Shown here in pieces: positions 1 to 7,806 of a stretch of 12,493 nt of DNA. Origin of the DNA: Eimeria necatrix (Eukaryota; Apicomplexa; Conoidasida; Eucoccidiorida; Eimeriidae); assembly GCF_000499385.1 (NCBI RefSeq), contig NW_013651823.1, forward strand, positions 1-12,493, read 5' to 3'. Positions within the stretch are counted from its first letter, which is position 1. Every line of letters begins with the position of its first letter. The notes beneath the pieces were generated by a model, which was not told the origin of the DNA, did no database searches, and was given only the letters and a program-made list of their open reading frames with translations. The translations under genes were made by a program, and so were the position numbers.

Positions 1-84
1 CCCGCCCCAGCTGCTGCGCAGGGCGGGGGGGCCCCCGGGGGTGAGCTGCTGCAGGGCGGTGAAGGGGAGGGGTCTGAAGGCCCC

Positions 85-196
85 AGGGGGGGGGCCCCTG
101 GGGGGCCCCCAAGGGGGGCCCCCAGGGGGGCCCCCTGGGATACCCCTAGGGGGCCCCCTAGGGGGCCCCCTAGGGGGCCCCCTAGGGGGCCCCTCG
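85..196. repeat. GC-rich tandem 12-nt palindrome
   Basis: About four copies of CCCCCTAGGGGG, a perfect self-complementary 12-mer, lie in tandem at about 142-195. Looser variants with CCAAGG or CCAGGG cores lie upstream from about 85. Twelve is a multiple of three, so the tract could be read as repeating Gly-Gly-Pro-Leu, but nothing else supports coding here. Bases 1-84 are G-rich with no recognisable gene. Confidence 0.75.
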
Positions 197-216
197 GGTT
201 CGACTCGTCAAAAGCC

Positions 217-279
217 ATGGAAGGCAATGTGAAAGAACAGAAGTCGGAAGATTTGAGTGAGCTGCAGCAAAAGGGGGGG

Positions 280-314
<35 letters not shown>

Positions 315-885
315 AGCTGAGACTGCTGCGGCTGCTTTTGCTGCCGCTGCTGCTGCTGCTGCTGCTGCTGCTGCCTCCCGCGAGTTGCTCGAAGATATAA
401 AACAAAATGAATTCGAAAAAGAATTCAAAAGAAAAAAAATCCACAAATGGAAAAGAGACAAACTAGTAAACCCTAAACCCTAATGCAGCAGCGCAGCAGC
501 CCCGCACCCGCCGGGTGGGGCCCCCCGCCTAAACCCTGAGCCCTAAACCCTAAACCCTAAACCCTAAACCCTAAACCCTACTTCTTGGCTGCTTTTCACT
601 AGGGTTTTCACTTCGGCGAAAAAAGCGCAAAAAGAAATTCGGATTTTCCCGAGTTGCTGCTGAACCCGTTGAGGTGTACGTACACCTCAGCAGCAGCCGA
701 GGGTTTCATTGAAAAATCCAAAAACAATAAATCAAATTAATTACTTTTTGCGTTTTTTTGCAAAATAAACCCTAGGCGTTCTGTCTTTTCCCCAAACCCT
801 AAACCCTAAACCCTAAACCCCAGAAGCGCGCTGAACTCATCGACACACGCGAGATCTCCGCCGCACGCTTCGCTTCCCTTCGAGG
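217..885 (+). CDS. 5' part of unrecognised gene, two candidate exons
   Basis: The gene is not recognised. The ATG at 217 has a strong context (gccATGG). Exon 1 (217-465) encodes an acidic start (MEGNVKEQKSEDLSELQQK), two poly-Ala tracts interrupted by ETAAAAF, then a highly charged stretch with RELLEDIKQNEFEKEFKRKK and HKWKRDKL. It can end at CTA|GTAAACCC (466), where the intron opens directly as an AAACCCT array. A second coding-looking island, 824-885, follows CCCCAG and reads KRAELIDTREISAARFASLR. The two join in phase 0. The island's own donor would be GG|GTTTAGGG at 886. If exon 1 is not spliced, the frame stops at TAA 481-483 inside the repeat. The charged segment suggests a helical, perhaps nucleic-acid-associated protein, but that is a guess. 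Later exons are not resolved. Confidence 0.5.
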
Positions 886-1480
886 GTTTAGGGTTTAGGG
901 TTTAGGGTTTCCTGCGAATGGCCCAGCCCGAGGGTTTAGGGTTTAGGGTTTACAAGTGGCCTGTCTGGTAGTTCGCTTCTAACCACTTGAGCAAGTACTG
1001 CTGCTTTCTGTTTGGCTTTTTCACTTTGCTTCTGTTTCTTGGAGGGTTTAGGGTTTAGGCTTTAGGGTTTAGGGTTTAGGGTTTAGGGTTTAGGCTTTGG
1101 GGCACAGGATTTAGGGTTTCGAGCTGAGACGCAGGGTCCACGGTTTCGCGTTTGGCGTGTAGGGTTTAGGGTTTAGGGTTTAGGGTTTAGGGTTTAGGGT
1201 TTAGCGTTTAGGGTTTAGCGTTTGTGCGGGTTTGAGATGGGCGCGAAAGCAATTGCAGTAACACAGATAAGTGTGTAGTTGTCTAGTGTCTTTTCTTTCC
1301 TAATTAGGGTTTAGGGTTTAGGGTTTAGGGTTTAGACTAAATTTAAGTATGCGAACAGACCCGTAAGTGTAAATGCCCTGAAGGACTGAAACAAAGGCTT
1401 CGCGTAAACCCTGAAATGATAACTTTGCACGAAGCGAAACCCTAAACCCTAAACCCTAAACCCTAAACCCTCGCGAGGGT
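466..1480. repeat. Interstitial telomere-like arrays, block 1
   Basis: Runs of AAACCCT (about 529-580, 796-820, 1436-1471) and of TTTAGGG (about 884-911, 933-952, 1044-1090, 1160-1205, 1304-1335) alternate with 30-150 nt of non-repeat DNA. Both orientations occur and the copies are slightly degenerate (for example TTTAGGC, TTTAGCG). A true chromosome end would have one orientation only, so these are interstitial. Apart from the exon candidate at 824-885, no gene is seen. Confidence 0.9.
670..689. repeat. Dispersed GGTGTACGTACACC palindrome
   Basis: A perfect 20-nt inverted repeat with core GGTGTACGTACACC (673-686). Further perfect cores lie at 1813-1826, 2189-2202 and 8013-8026. Imperfect copies lie at about 1648-1662 and at 5036-5049 (GGTGTACATACACC). 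The same core is present many times in the cluster near 6080-6640. The isolated copies lie in unrelated surroundings: the AT-rich island, just upstream of an ankyrin-gene acceptor, and inside a - strand coding exon. The family is therefore dispersed and not purely a satellite. Confidence 0.85.
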
Positions 1481-1499
1481 TTAGCGAGAAGCAGCAGCA

Positions 1500-2640
1500 G
1501 CTGACTGCTTCTACTCCGATTGAATTGCATTTCTATTTGACTATTTATAATTTAATTATTTATTTATTTTTCATTTTTTATTTATTTATTTCCACTTATT
1601 TTGTCTATTTGCTCGATTTGAAGTTGGGCTGCGCAGAGAGCTGCGCAGGGTGTACCTACACTCCGTGCATGCAGCAATAAACATGTAATATATATTTTCA
1701 AAAGCAATATAATATTTATATTTGATTTTATATTTCTGTAATATAAATAACAGTTTTAATATTTAAATGAAGTGATTACAATAGTTTTAATGGACACCAG
1801 AAGAGCCACTGGGGTGTACGTACACCTGCTGCTGTTGCGAAACTTTTTGCAAACTTTCGAACTTTTGAAATTTTTGAAAATCCCAATTTGGAATTTAAAA
1901 TAAAATTATAAATATAAACAAACACAATAAATGAAATGTGCAAAGTGCGTTTCATGGGTTTATTGCAATATACTGGATTCTATAAGTGCAACTTGAACAA
2001 AATTATGTCATATTGAATATTGAATGTTGGAATGGAAATAATGCAACAAAATGGGGAATATAACATTATTTTTATTCTTTTCCACTTTATTTATTGCAGG
2101 AAATTAACAAAAAGCCCCAAAAGTTCCCCAAAAGTGCTGCATGCAGCAGAAGTGAATTTTGCGCAAATTCGTGGACTTGGGCGTTTGCGGTGTACGTACA
2201 CCCCAGAGGTGTACTGCCACTTCAAGTTCATCGGAAGGAACACAAAAGTGGAATTTAAACGCTTTTTCGATTTAAATGAATTAATTTATATTTTAATTAA
2301 TTAATTTATTTATTCTAAATGCGTTTTGCATATTTATATCCTTCAAATTGAAAAAAAAACTTCATTTTTGTGCAATTTCAAGAAGAGTGGAGGGGGGTTG
2401 TGCCCTACAACTTTCAAGAAAAAAGAAATCTTTTAAAATTCAAATTCAAATAAACAAAAATATATTTAAAATTAAGAAATACTTGAAGTAAAAAGTGAGA
2501 AAATAAAATAAATTTTAAATTTTAAAACAACTTTTGACTTTTCAACTCCTCAAAAAGTCGAAGATCTTTTATTTAAATAATTATTTTAGTATTTTGGTTC
2601 CCACAGAAATGGCCCGCGAACAATCCTGCACTGGCCGCAG
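1500..2640. other. AT-rich island without a supported gene
   Basis: About 1.1 kb of strongly AT-rich sequence: runs of TTTATTTATT, AATTTAAAATT and homopolymer A or T. It is free of AAACCCT and CAG repeats and contrasts sharply with the GC-rich flanks. It carries two perfect GGTGTACGTACACC palindromes (1813-1826, 2189-2202) and one degenerate copy near 1650. The open frame at 2020-2304 has no protein-like signature and reads straight through a palindrome. The island could be a long intron of the gene starting at 217, or intergenic DNA. Confidence 0.6.
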
Positions 2641-2644
2641 CTAA
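2607..2644 (+). CDS. Possible short terminal exon
   Basis: A pyrimidine-rich stretch ending in TTGGTTCCCACAG (to 2606) looks like a good 3' splice site at the right edge of the AT-rich island. The following bases read, after two nucleotides, MAREQSCTGRS then TAA (2642-2644), the stop being formed by the first telomere-like repeat. It could be the last exon of the gene that starts at 217, but no phase-consistent chain of exons was found between 885 and here. Weak. Confidence 0.2.
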
Positions 2645-3758
2645 ACCCTAAACCCTAAACCCTAAACCCTAAACCCCAAAAGCTAAACCTGAGAAGCACT
2701 TCGCAGAGTCATATGTCTTTTCGCCTCTGGCTCTGACAAACGGACCCTGAACCTGCTTTAGGGTTTAGGGTTTAGGGTTTAGGGTTTACGGATTAGTGCT
2801 TGAGCGCTTCAGGTTTGCGCTTGAGTGTTTGCGTGTTTTGGAACTAGGGTTTGTGGTTTGGGGGTTTAGGGTTTAGGGTTTAGGGTTTGGCTTGTTTGTC
2901 TACGGTTTAGAGTTTGGGGTTTGGCGTCGACAGTTTAGGGCCTAGAATTCATAGTTTAGGGTTTAGGGTTTAGGGTTTAGGGTTTATGGTTTAGTGTTTG
3001 ATGTCATTGTAGAGTGGCTGCCAGCCTGGGGCTCAAGGCAAAGAAAGGGTTCAGGGTTTAGGTACAAAGCGTATGGGAATCAGAGTTCAGGGTAAAGGAT
3101 TGGGGTTTCAGGGTTTAGGGTTTAGGGTTTAGGGTTTAGGGTTTAGGGTTTAGGGTCTGGGGCTTGGGCTCCAGGGTTTCACAAGTCTGTAGGGCTGGGC
3201 GCTGTAAGTGATCGCTGGTGACCTTCGCGGGCGGGGAGCCTGCAAACCCTAAACCCTAAACCCTAAACCCTAAACCCTAAACCCTAAACCCTAAACCCTA
3301 TCCCTTAAAACCTGATTAGTGAATTGATCAATTCAGGAACTTTTTTTTGAAGCCCTAAGCCCCAGAGCAGTAAAACTCCAAGCCCTAAACCCTAAGCGCT
3401 AAACCCTAAACCCTAAACTCTAAACCCTAAACCCTAAAACCATAACCCCAGCTCTTTTCTTTTATTCTAAAATTAAAAAAAATAATTTAATTTTTATTTT
3501 TAAATTTTGTTTTTTTGATTTCAAGGCGAAAACGAGGGGATGAGGGCCAAGGCCGCAGCCGCCAAATGACGCAACCCTAAACCCTAAACCCTAAACCCTA
3601 AACCCTAAACCCTAGACCTTGAACCCTCGATTGAAACCCTCAACTTTCCATCCAAGGTTTCAAAGTCAATTTCTCGGGGCCGGGAACGGAGCCCTATCTC
3701 CCAGACTGTCGAGCCTAAACCCTAAACCCTAAACCCTAAACCCTAAACCCTAAACCCT
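2643..3758. repeat. Interstitial telomere-like arrays, block 2
   Basis: AAACCCT arrays at about 2643-2678, 3245-3300, 3382-3437, 3575-3613 and 3715-3758, and TTTAGGG arrays at about 2757-2790, 2862-2890, 2957-2986 and 3112-3154, with unique spacers. One spacer (about 2679-2748) reads in one frame KPEKHFAESYVFSPLALTNG before a stop and might be an exon fragment. Splice sites for it are poor, so it is not called. The block lies between the first gene and the start of the ankyrin gene. Confidence 0.9.
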
Positions 3759-3763
3759 CAACG

Positions 3764-5538
3764 ATGGCTGCAGCGGAGAATGAAGCAGAGGTTTTTGTCC
3801 TGGGAACTTCACCGCCTGAAGGGCGCAAAGCAACAACAATCAGCAGCAAGAAACGCATGCAGCTTGAGGCGAGCCGCCCAACTAGGGTTTAGGGTTTAGG
3901 GTTTAGGGTTTAGGGTTTAGGGTTTAGGGTTTGGAGTTTACGCTTTACGGCCTCACCGCCGAAGGTGCAGCTACAATGCGTGGCTGCTGCTGCACAGCAG
4001 GAGCGCAATGGCCTGCAGCAGCAGAAGCAGCAGCAGCAGCTGCTGCTGCTGCCGCCGCTGCTGCTGCCGCTGCTGCTGCTGCCGCTGCTGCTGCTGCCGC
4101 TGCTGCTGCTGCTGCTGCAACAGCTGCGCAGGCCCAAAGCTGCTGTTGCAGCAGATGCAGCAGCAGGAGAGCCAGAAGCAACAAAACGAACTGCAGCAGC
4201 AGCAGCAATATTCAAAACGACTGCAGCAGCAGCAGCAATATTCAAAACGACTGCAGCAGCAGCCATGGAAAAGCTGCTGCATCTCCTTTTGGACAGTCCA
4301 TGCAGGGTCTGGACTTTAGGGTTTAGGGTTTAGGGTTTAGGGTTTGGAGTTTAGGGTTTAGGGCTTTTGCGTTGCAGCTTTTAAATGAAATTATGAAGGA
4401 ACATCCAGATATCAACAAGCTTAGGCAAGGATGCCAAACCCTAGACCCTAAACCCTAAACCCTGAACCCCAAAACGTAAACCCTAAACCCCAAACTCAAA
4501 CCCTAAACCCCAAACCCTAGCGCTTTCCGAGTATACCATTTCACCCCCTCGTGTTTTCATCTAGGGTTTAGGGTTTAGGGTTTAGGCTTCCTTTCCTAAA
4601 GTTTCGACATCTAGGGAGACGCAAGTTTAAAGCCTAAACCCTAAACTCTAAACCCTAAACCCTAAACCCTAAACCCTAAAACAAGGTTTGCCTTCTTCTC
4701 AGAATCCTGCAGACATTCGATGTCGACTACAGCGTGAGGGACCCGCAGAGCGGCCTCAGCGTTATGCACCATGGTAAACCCTAAACCCTAAACCCTAAAC
4801 CCTGAACCCTAAACCCTAAACCCTAAACCCTAAACCCTAAACCCTGAACCCTAAACCCTAAACCCTAGACGCTAGAGGCTGATTGCGGGGCCCTGGCAGT
4901 TCCGGACCCGAAGGCGGCATGATTTGGGGTTTAGGGGCGCTGAGGGTTTAGGGTTTAGGCAACTCCAAATGACGCTGTCGAGGGTTTAGGGTTTAGGGTT
5001 TGGCCTAAACCCTCATGGGTGGGGCTGCGGCTTGCGGTGTACATACACCGCTATTGCTGCGCAGGCTCACGCCGCTTCATCTCGCCGTCCGCGAAAACGC
5101 CGTTGCTGCCGTAAATCCTAAACCCTAAACCCTAAACCCTAAACCCTAAACCCTAGAGTGTGCCAGCGCTGCAGTATAGATCTGTCAGTTTGCTTCCCTT
5201 TTCCTGCCACGGGCTCGAACCCTCTCAGTGCAAGCCTTAAACCCTAAACCCTAAACCCTAAACCCTCGAGGGCTTAGAAGCCTCTTGGCCCCTACGCGCG
5301 GCGGAACAGCAGGGTTTGGCGGGAGCGCGAGGGTTTAGGGTTTAGGGTTTAGGGTTTGGCGCAGGCGAAGGCGCTGCTGTTCAGCAAAGAAGCCGAGGGT
5401 TTAGAGATTGATGTGGATGCTGAGGACTTTGAAAGAAAAACCCCCACGCAAATGGCCAGCAGCAAAACCCTCAGAGACATGCTGCAGCGCTACAAGCAAA
5501 CGCGGGCCAAAGCCCTCAAAGACGAACCCCAACCCTAA
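3764..5538 (+). CDS. Ankyrin-repeat protein, small, multi-exon
   Basis: Ankyrin repeats are protein-binding helical pairs; the partner is unknown. Exons proposed: 3764-3886 (ATG in strong context acgATGG; not recognised; contains EVFVLGTSPPEG), 4378-4424 (LLNEIMKEHPDINKL), 4703-4773 (TFDVDYSVRDPQSGLSVMHH), from 4876 (EADCGALAV), 4959-4990 (ATPNDAVEGL), 5065-5110 (LTPLHLAVRENAVAA) and 5365-5538 (AKALLFSKEAEGLEIDVDAE, then KTPTQMASSKTLRDMLQRYK). Joined, the last three give one textbook repeat: GA-loop, TPLHLA helix, second helix, and a capping repeat. Phases match at 3886/4378 (0), 4424/4703 (2, needing a GC donor AG|GCAAGG), 4773/4876 (1), 4990/5065 (2) and 5110/5365 (0). The exon opening at 4876 is unresolved: TGA lies in frame at 4920, so a GC donor near 4914, a collapsed repeat or a defect must be invoked. 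A CAG-rich stretch (about 3971-4303) could be an extra phase-0 exon. The TAA is made by the following AAACCCT repeat. The product would be roughly 180 residues. Confidence 0.68.
4008..4190. repeat. Mixed CAG/CTG tract in ankyrin-gene intron 1
   Basis: CAG-sense units (about 4014-4040) switch to CTG units interrupted by CCG (about 4040-4120), then to a less regular CAG-rich part. In the frame that is open throughout it would give poly-Leu/Pro and then KAAVAADAAAGEPEATKRT. The poly-Leu part argues for intron, the later part could be exon. The best reading is an intronic repeat with a possible alternative exon. Confidence 0.55.
4191..4263. repeat. 30-nt direct tandem duplication
   Basis: Two exact 30-nt units (4191-4220, 4221-4250) and a partial third, each made of a CTGCAG(CAG) part followed by CAATATTCAAAACGA. 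Thirty is a multiple of three, so a coding frame would be kept (TAAAAAIFKT repeated). It is a recent duplication seeded in a CAG run. Confidence 0.9.
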
Positions 5539-5656
5539 ACCCTAAACCCTAAACCCTAAACCCTAGCACTCGCGCCAGTCCGCAGTTGGGCCAATAAAAG
5601 GGCTCCGCCCATGCGGGGCCTCTAAGCCTCCGCCAGCAGCTTCCACAGCCACTTTC

Positions 5657-6080
5657 AGGTGTACAGACACCCCAGAATGAGGTGTACAGACACCCCAGAA
5701 TGCGGTGTACAGACACCCCAGAATGAGGTGTACAGACACCCCAGAACGAGGTGTACAGACACCCCAAATTGAGGTGTACAGACACCCCAAATTGAGGTGT
5801 ACAGACACCCCAAATTGAGGTGTGCAGACCCCAGATCGAGGTGTACAGACACCCCAGATTGAGGAGTACAGACGCCCCAGATTGAGGTGTACAGACACCC
5901 CAGGACGAGGTGTACAGACACCCCAGACTGAGGTGTACAGAGACCCCGAAGGAGGTGTACAGACACCCAAACTGAGGTGTACAGACACCCCAATTGAAGT
6001 GTACAGACACCTCAAGTCAGGTGTACAGACACCCCAGCTGGAGGTCCACCCAGACGGAGGTGTACAGTCGCCCACAATTC
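5657..6080. repeat. 23-nt satellite array
   Basis: About 20 tandem copies of a 23-nt unit whose core is GGTGTACAGACACCCCAG followed by AATGA, AATTG or similar. GGTGT and ACACC form a 5-bp inverted repeat around ACAG in each unit. Copies at the left are nearly identical and degrade to the right (spacing slips near 5821, 5940 and 6050). Because 23 is not a multiple of three and the unit has no stop on the - strand, all three - frames stay open. This explains the long overlapping frames here, which should not be called genes. Confidence 0.92.
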
Positions 6081-6640
6081 AGGTGTACGTACACCCCAGC
6101 TGCGGTGTACTCACGTCTCCCGGAACTGAGGTGTACGTACACCCCAGCTCATCTGCACGTACACCTGAGGTGTACGTACACCTGAGGTGTACGTACACCT
6201 GAGGTGTACGTACACCTCAGACAGGCTGCAGGCTGGAGGGCCGCGAAGGCCCCGAAGAGCTGCGGAGACACTTCAGTTCGAAAGCGCCAGAGGCTCCACT
6301 CCGCTGCACAAGGGGCCCCCAGTTGAGCTGTACGTACACCCCAGCTGCATGCACACCCCAGGTGTATGTACACCCCAGCTGCATGCACACCCCAGGTGTA
6401 TGTACACCCCAGGTGTATGTACACCCCAGGTGCATGCAGACCCCAGGTGTATGTACACCCCAGGTGCATGCACACCCCAGGTGTATGTACACCCCAGGTG
6501 TACATACACCGCAGGTGTATGTAGACCCCAGGTGCATGCAGACCCCAGGTGTGCGTACACCCCAGGTGTACGTACACCCCAGGTGTATGTACACCGCAGG
6601 TGCAGCAGCGCGTAGCCCAGCTTCGGGTGTACGTACACCT
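6081..6640. repeat. 17-nt array of GTGTAC/TGCATG palindromes
   Basis: Units of about 17 nt: GGTGTAYGTACACCCCA alternates with GGTGCATGCACACCCCA and GGTGCATGCAGACCCCA variants, densest at about 6325-6605. Perfect GGTGTACGTACACC cores occur in tandem at about 6170-6220 and again near 6565 and 6625. A non-repeat spacer at about 6222-6325 interrupts it. The unit is clearly related to the 23-nt array (same GGTGTA...ACACCCCAG frame) with a different middle and period. Confidence 0.88.
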
Positions 6641-6702
6641 CAGCGCAGACCGCCAGCGCCGTCTTCCTCGGGCGCGGCTCTTCCAGCTCATTCCCGGCCC
6701 AG

Positions 6703-7370
6703 CTAGCCGCCCACTTGGCTAGCTAGCTAGCTGGCTGGCTGGCTGGCTGGCTAGCTAGCTGGCTAGCTAGCTGGCTAGCTAGCTGGCTAGCTAGCTGGCT
6801 AGCTAGCTAGCGAATACAACAAAGACATTCTTGAGACTAAAGGGCCCCTCAGGGACTCTGTACACAAAGGGCAGCTGGACTTGCGGCCTTGGGGCCAGCT
6901 AGCTGTGGCTAGCCAGGTTTTCGAGCTAGCTAGCTGCAGCTAGCTAGCTAGCTAGCTAGCTAGCTAGCTAGCTAGCTAACAAGCGAGCTAGCTAGCTGCC
7001 TCTCAGTCCAGAATTAATAATCACATGGGGCGGATATGCCGGAAAGGCACACAGCGCCGCTCATTCCACCTGGCTAGCTAGCTAGCTAGCTAGCCAAATG
7101 GCAAGCCAGCTAGCTAGCAAGCTAGCTAGCTGGCAAGCTAAACGGCTAGCCAGCCAGCTAGCTAGCTGGCTAGCTAAACGGCTAGCCAGCCAGCTAGCTG
7201 GCTGGCTTGCTAAACGGCTAGCCAGCCAGCTAGCTGGCTGGCTAGCTAGTTCGCTAGCTAAATGGCTGGCTAGCTAGCTGGCCAGCTAGCCAGCTAGCTA
7301 GCCAGCTAGCTAGCTAGCTAGCCAGCTGGCTAGCTAGCCAGCTAGCTAGCTAGCTAGCTAGTTGATTAGC
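6703..7370. repeat. AGCT/GCTA tetranucleotide tract
   Basis: About 670 nt dominated by GCTA and GCTG tetranucleotides (GGCTAGCTAGCT and variants), which are largely self-complementary. Two unique islands interrupt it at about 6812-6895 and 7000-7070; no gene is seen in either. A higher-order unit containing TAAACGGCTAGCCAGCCAG repeats three times at about 7138-7230. The right end of the tract supplies the TAG stop codon (7358-7360) of the - strand gene. Confidence 0.92.
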
Positions 7371-7629
7371 GCGCGTTCCGAGTCGGCTGCTGCATCTGCG
7401 TGTAGGGCCTCGTCCTCGAGGGCCTCAAACGGCTCTGGCTCTGCTGCTGCTGCTGCTGCTGCTGCTGTGAGCTGCTGCTCGCTGCTGCTGCTGCTGTCGC
7501 CGCTGCTGCTGCTGTCGCTGCTGCTGCTGCTGGGGTGCCACAGCCACTCTTCTTCGTCTTCAGCAGCAAAGCTGGCAGCAGGGGCCAAGTGAGGGTTTAG
7601 GCTGGGGCTTGGGTCAGCTTCTGCTGTTC

Positions 7630-7667
<38 letters not shown>

Positions 7668-7766
7668 CACTCCCGCGCAATTGCTTCTTCAGTTATGCTG
7701 CGGCTGCCGATGAAGGGAGCAGCAGACACGGCAAACTCGACGAACTGTTTGGGCAAAGTGCTCTTC

Positions 7767-7806
<40 letters not shown>

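Larger units (their letters stand above)
3887..5565. repeat. Telomere-like arrays inside the ankyrin gene
   Basis: TTTAGGG runs at about 3887-3931, 4315-4365, 4562-4587, 4939-4957, 4983-5005 and 5333-5358. AAACCCT runs at about 4437-4520, 4633-4680, 4775-4867, 5113-5154, 5237-5268 and 5533-5565. They fill almost all intron sequence between the ankyrin exons. Several abut splice sites directly: donors 4774 (GTAAACCC), 5111 (GTAAATCC), 3887 and 4991 (GTTTAGGG), and the acceptor TTTAG at 4954-4958. Confidence 0.9.

Noticed and set aside
41..232. Collagen-like Gly-Pro-Leu protein
   Set aside because: It is the 12-nt GC palindrome read in frame, and it runs out of frame with the better start at 217.
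957..1020. Possible tRNA-like segment in a spacer between heptamer arrays
   Set aside because: No acceptor-stem pairing or proper D and T arms could be drawn.
2020..2304. 94-codon + frame in the AT-rich island
   Set aside because: AT-driven composition, no domain or splice support, and it reads through the dispersed palindrome.
3910..4333. Overlapping open frames of poly-Ala, Cys, Leu, Gln and Ser on both strands
   Set aside because: Triplet repeats are open in all frames. Only one + frame could belong to the ankyrin gene, and even that may be intron.
529..5565. A real telomere or chromosome end
   Set aside because: Arrays are short, degenerate, in both orientations and interspersed with exons, so interstitial.
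5549..6075. Three overlapping - strand open frames of 112-170 codons rich in SVHL, GCLYTS and WGVCTP
   Set aside because: They are the same 23-nt satellite read in three frames. The unit has no stop on the - strand, so open length is automatic; there is no independent coding sign.
5657..6640. CRISPR array
   Set aside because: Units are contiguous with no unique spacers of constant length, and the context is eukaryotic with introns.
6149..6706. Open frames on both strands with repeated CTPQVYVHP or GVYIHLGC
   Set aside because: Produced by the stop-free 17-nt array in every frame; no non-repeat protein segment is attached.
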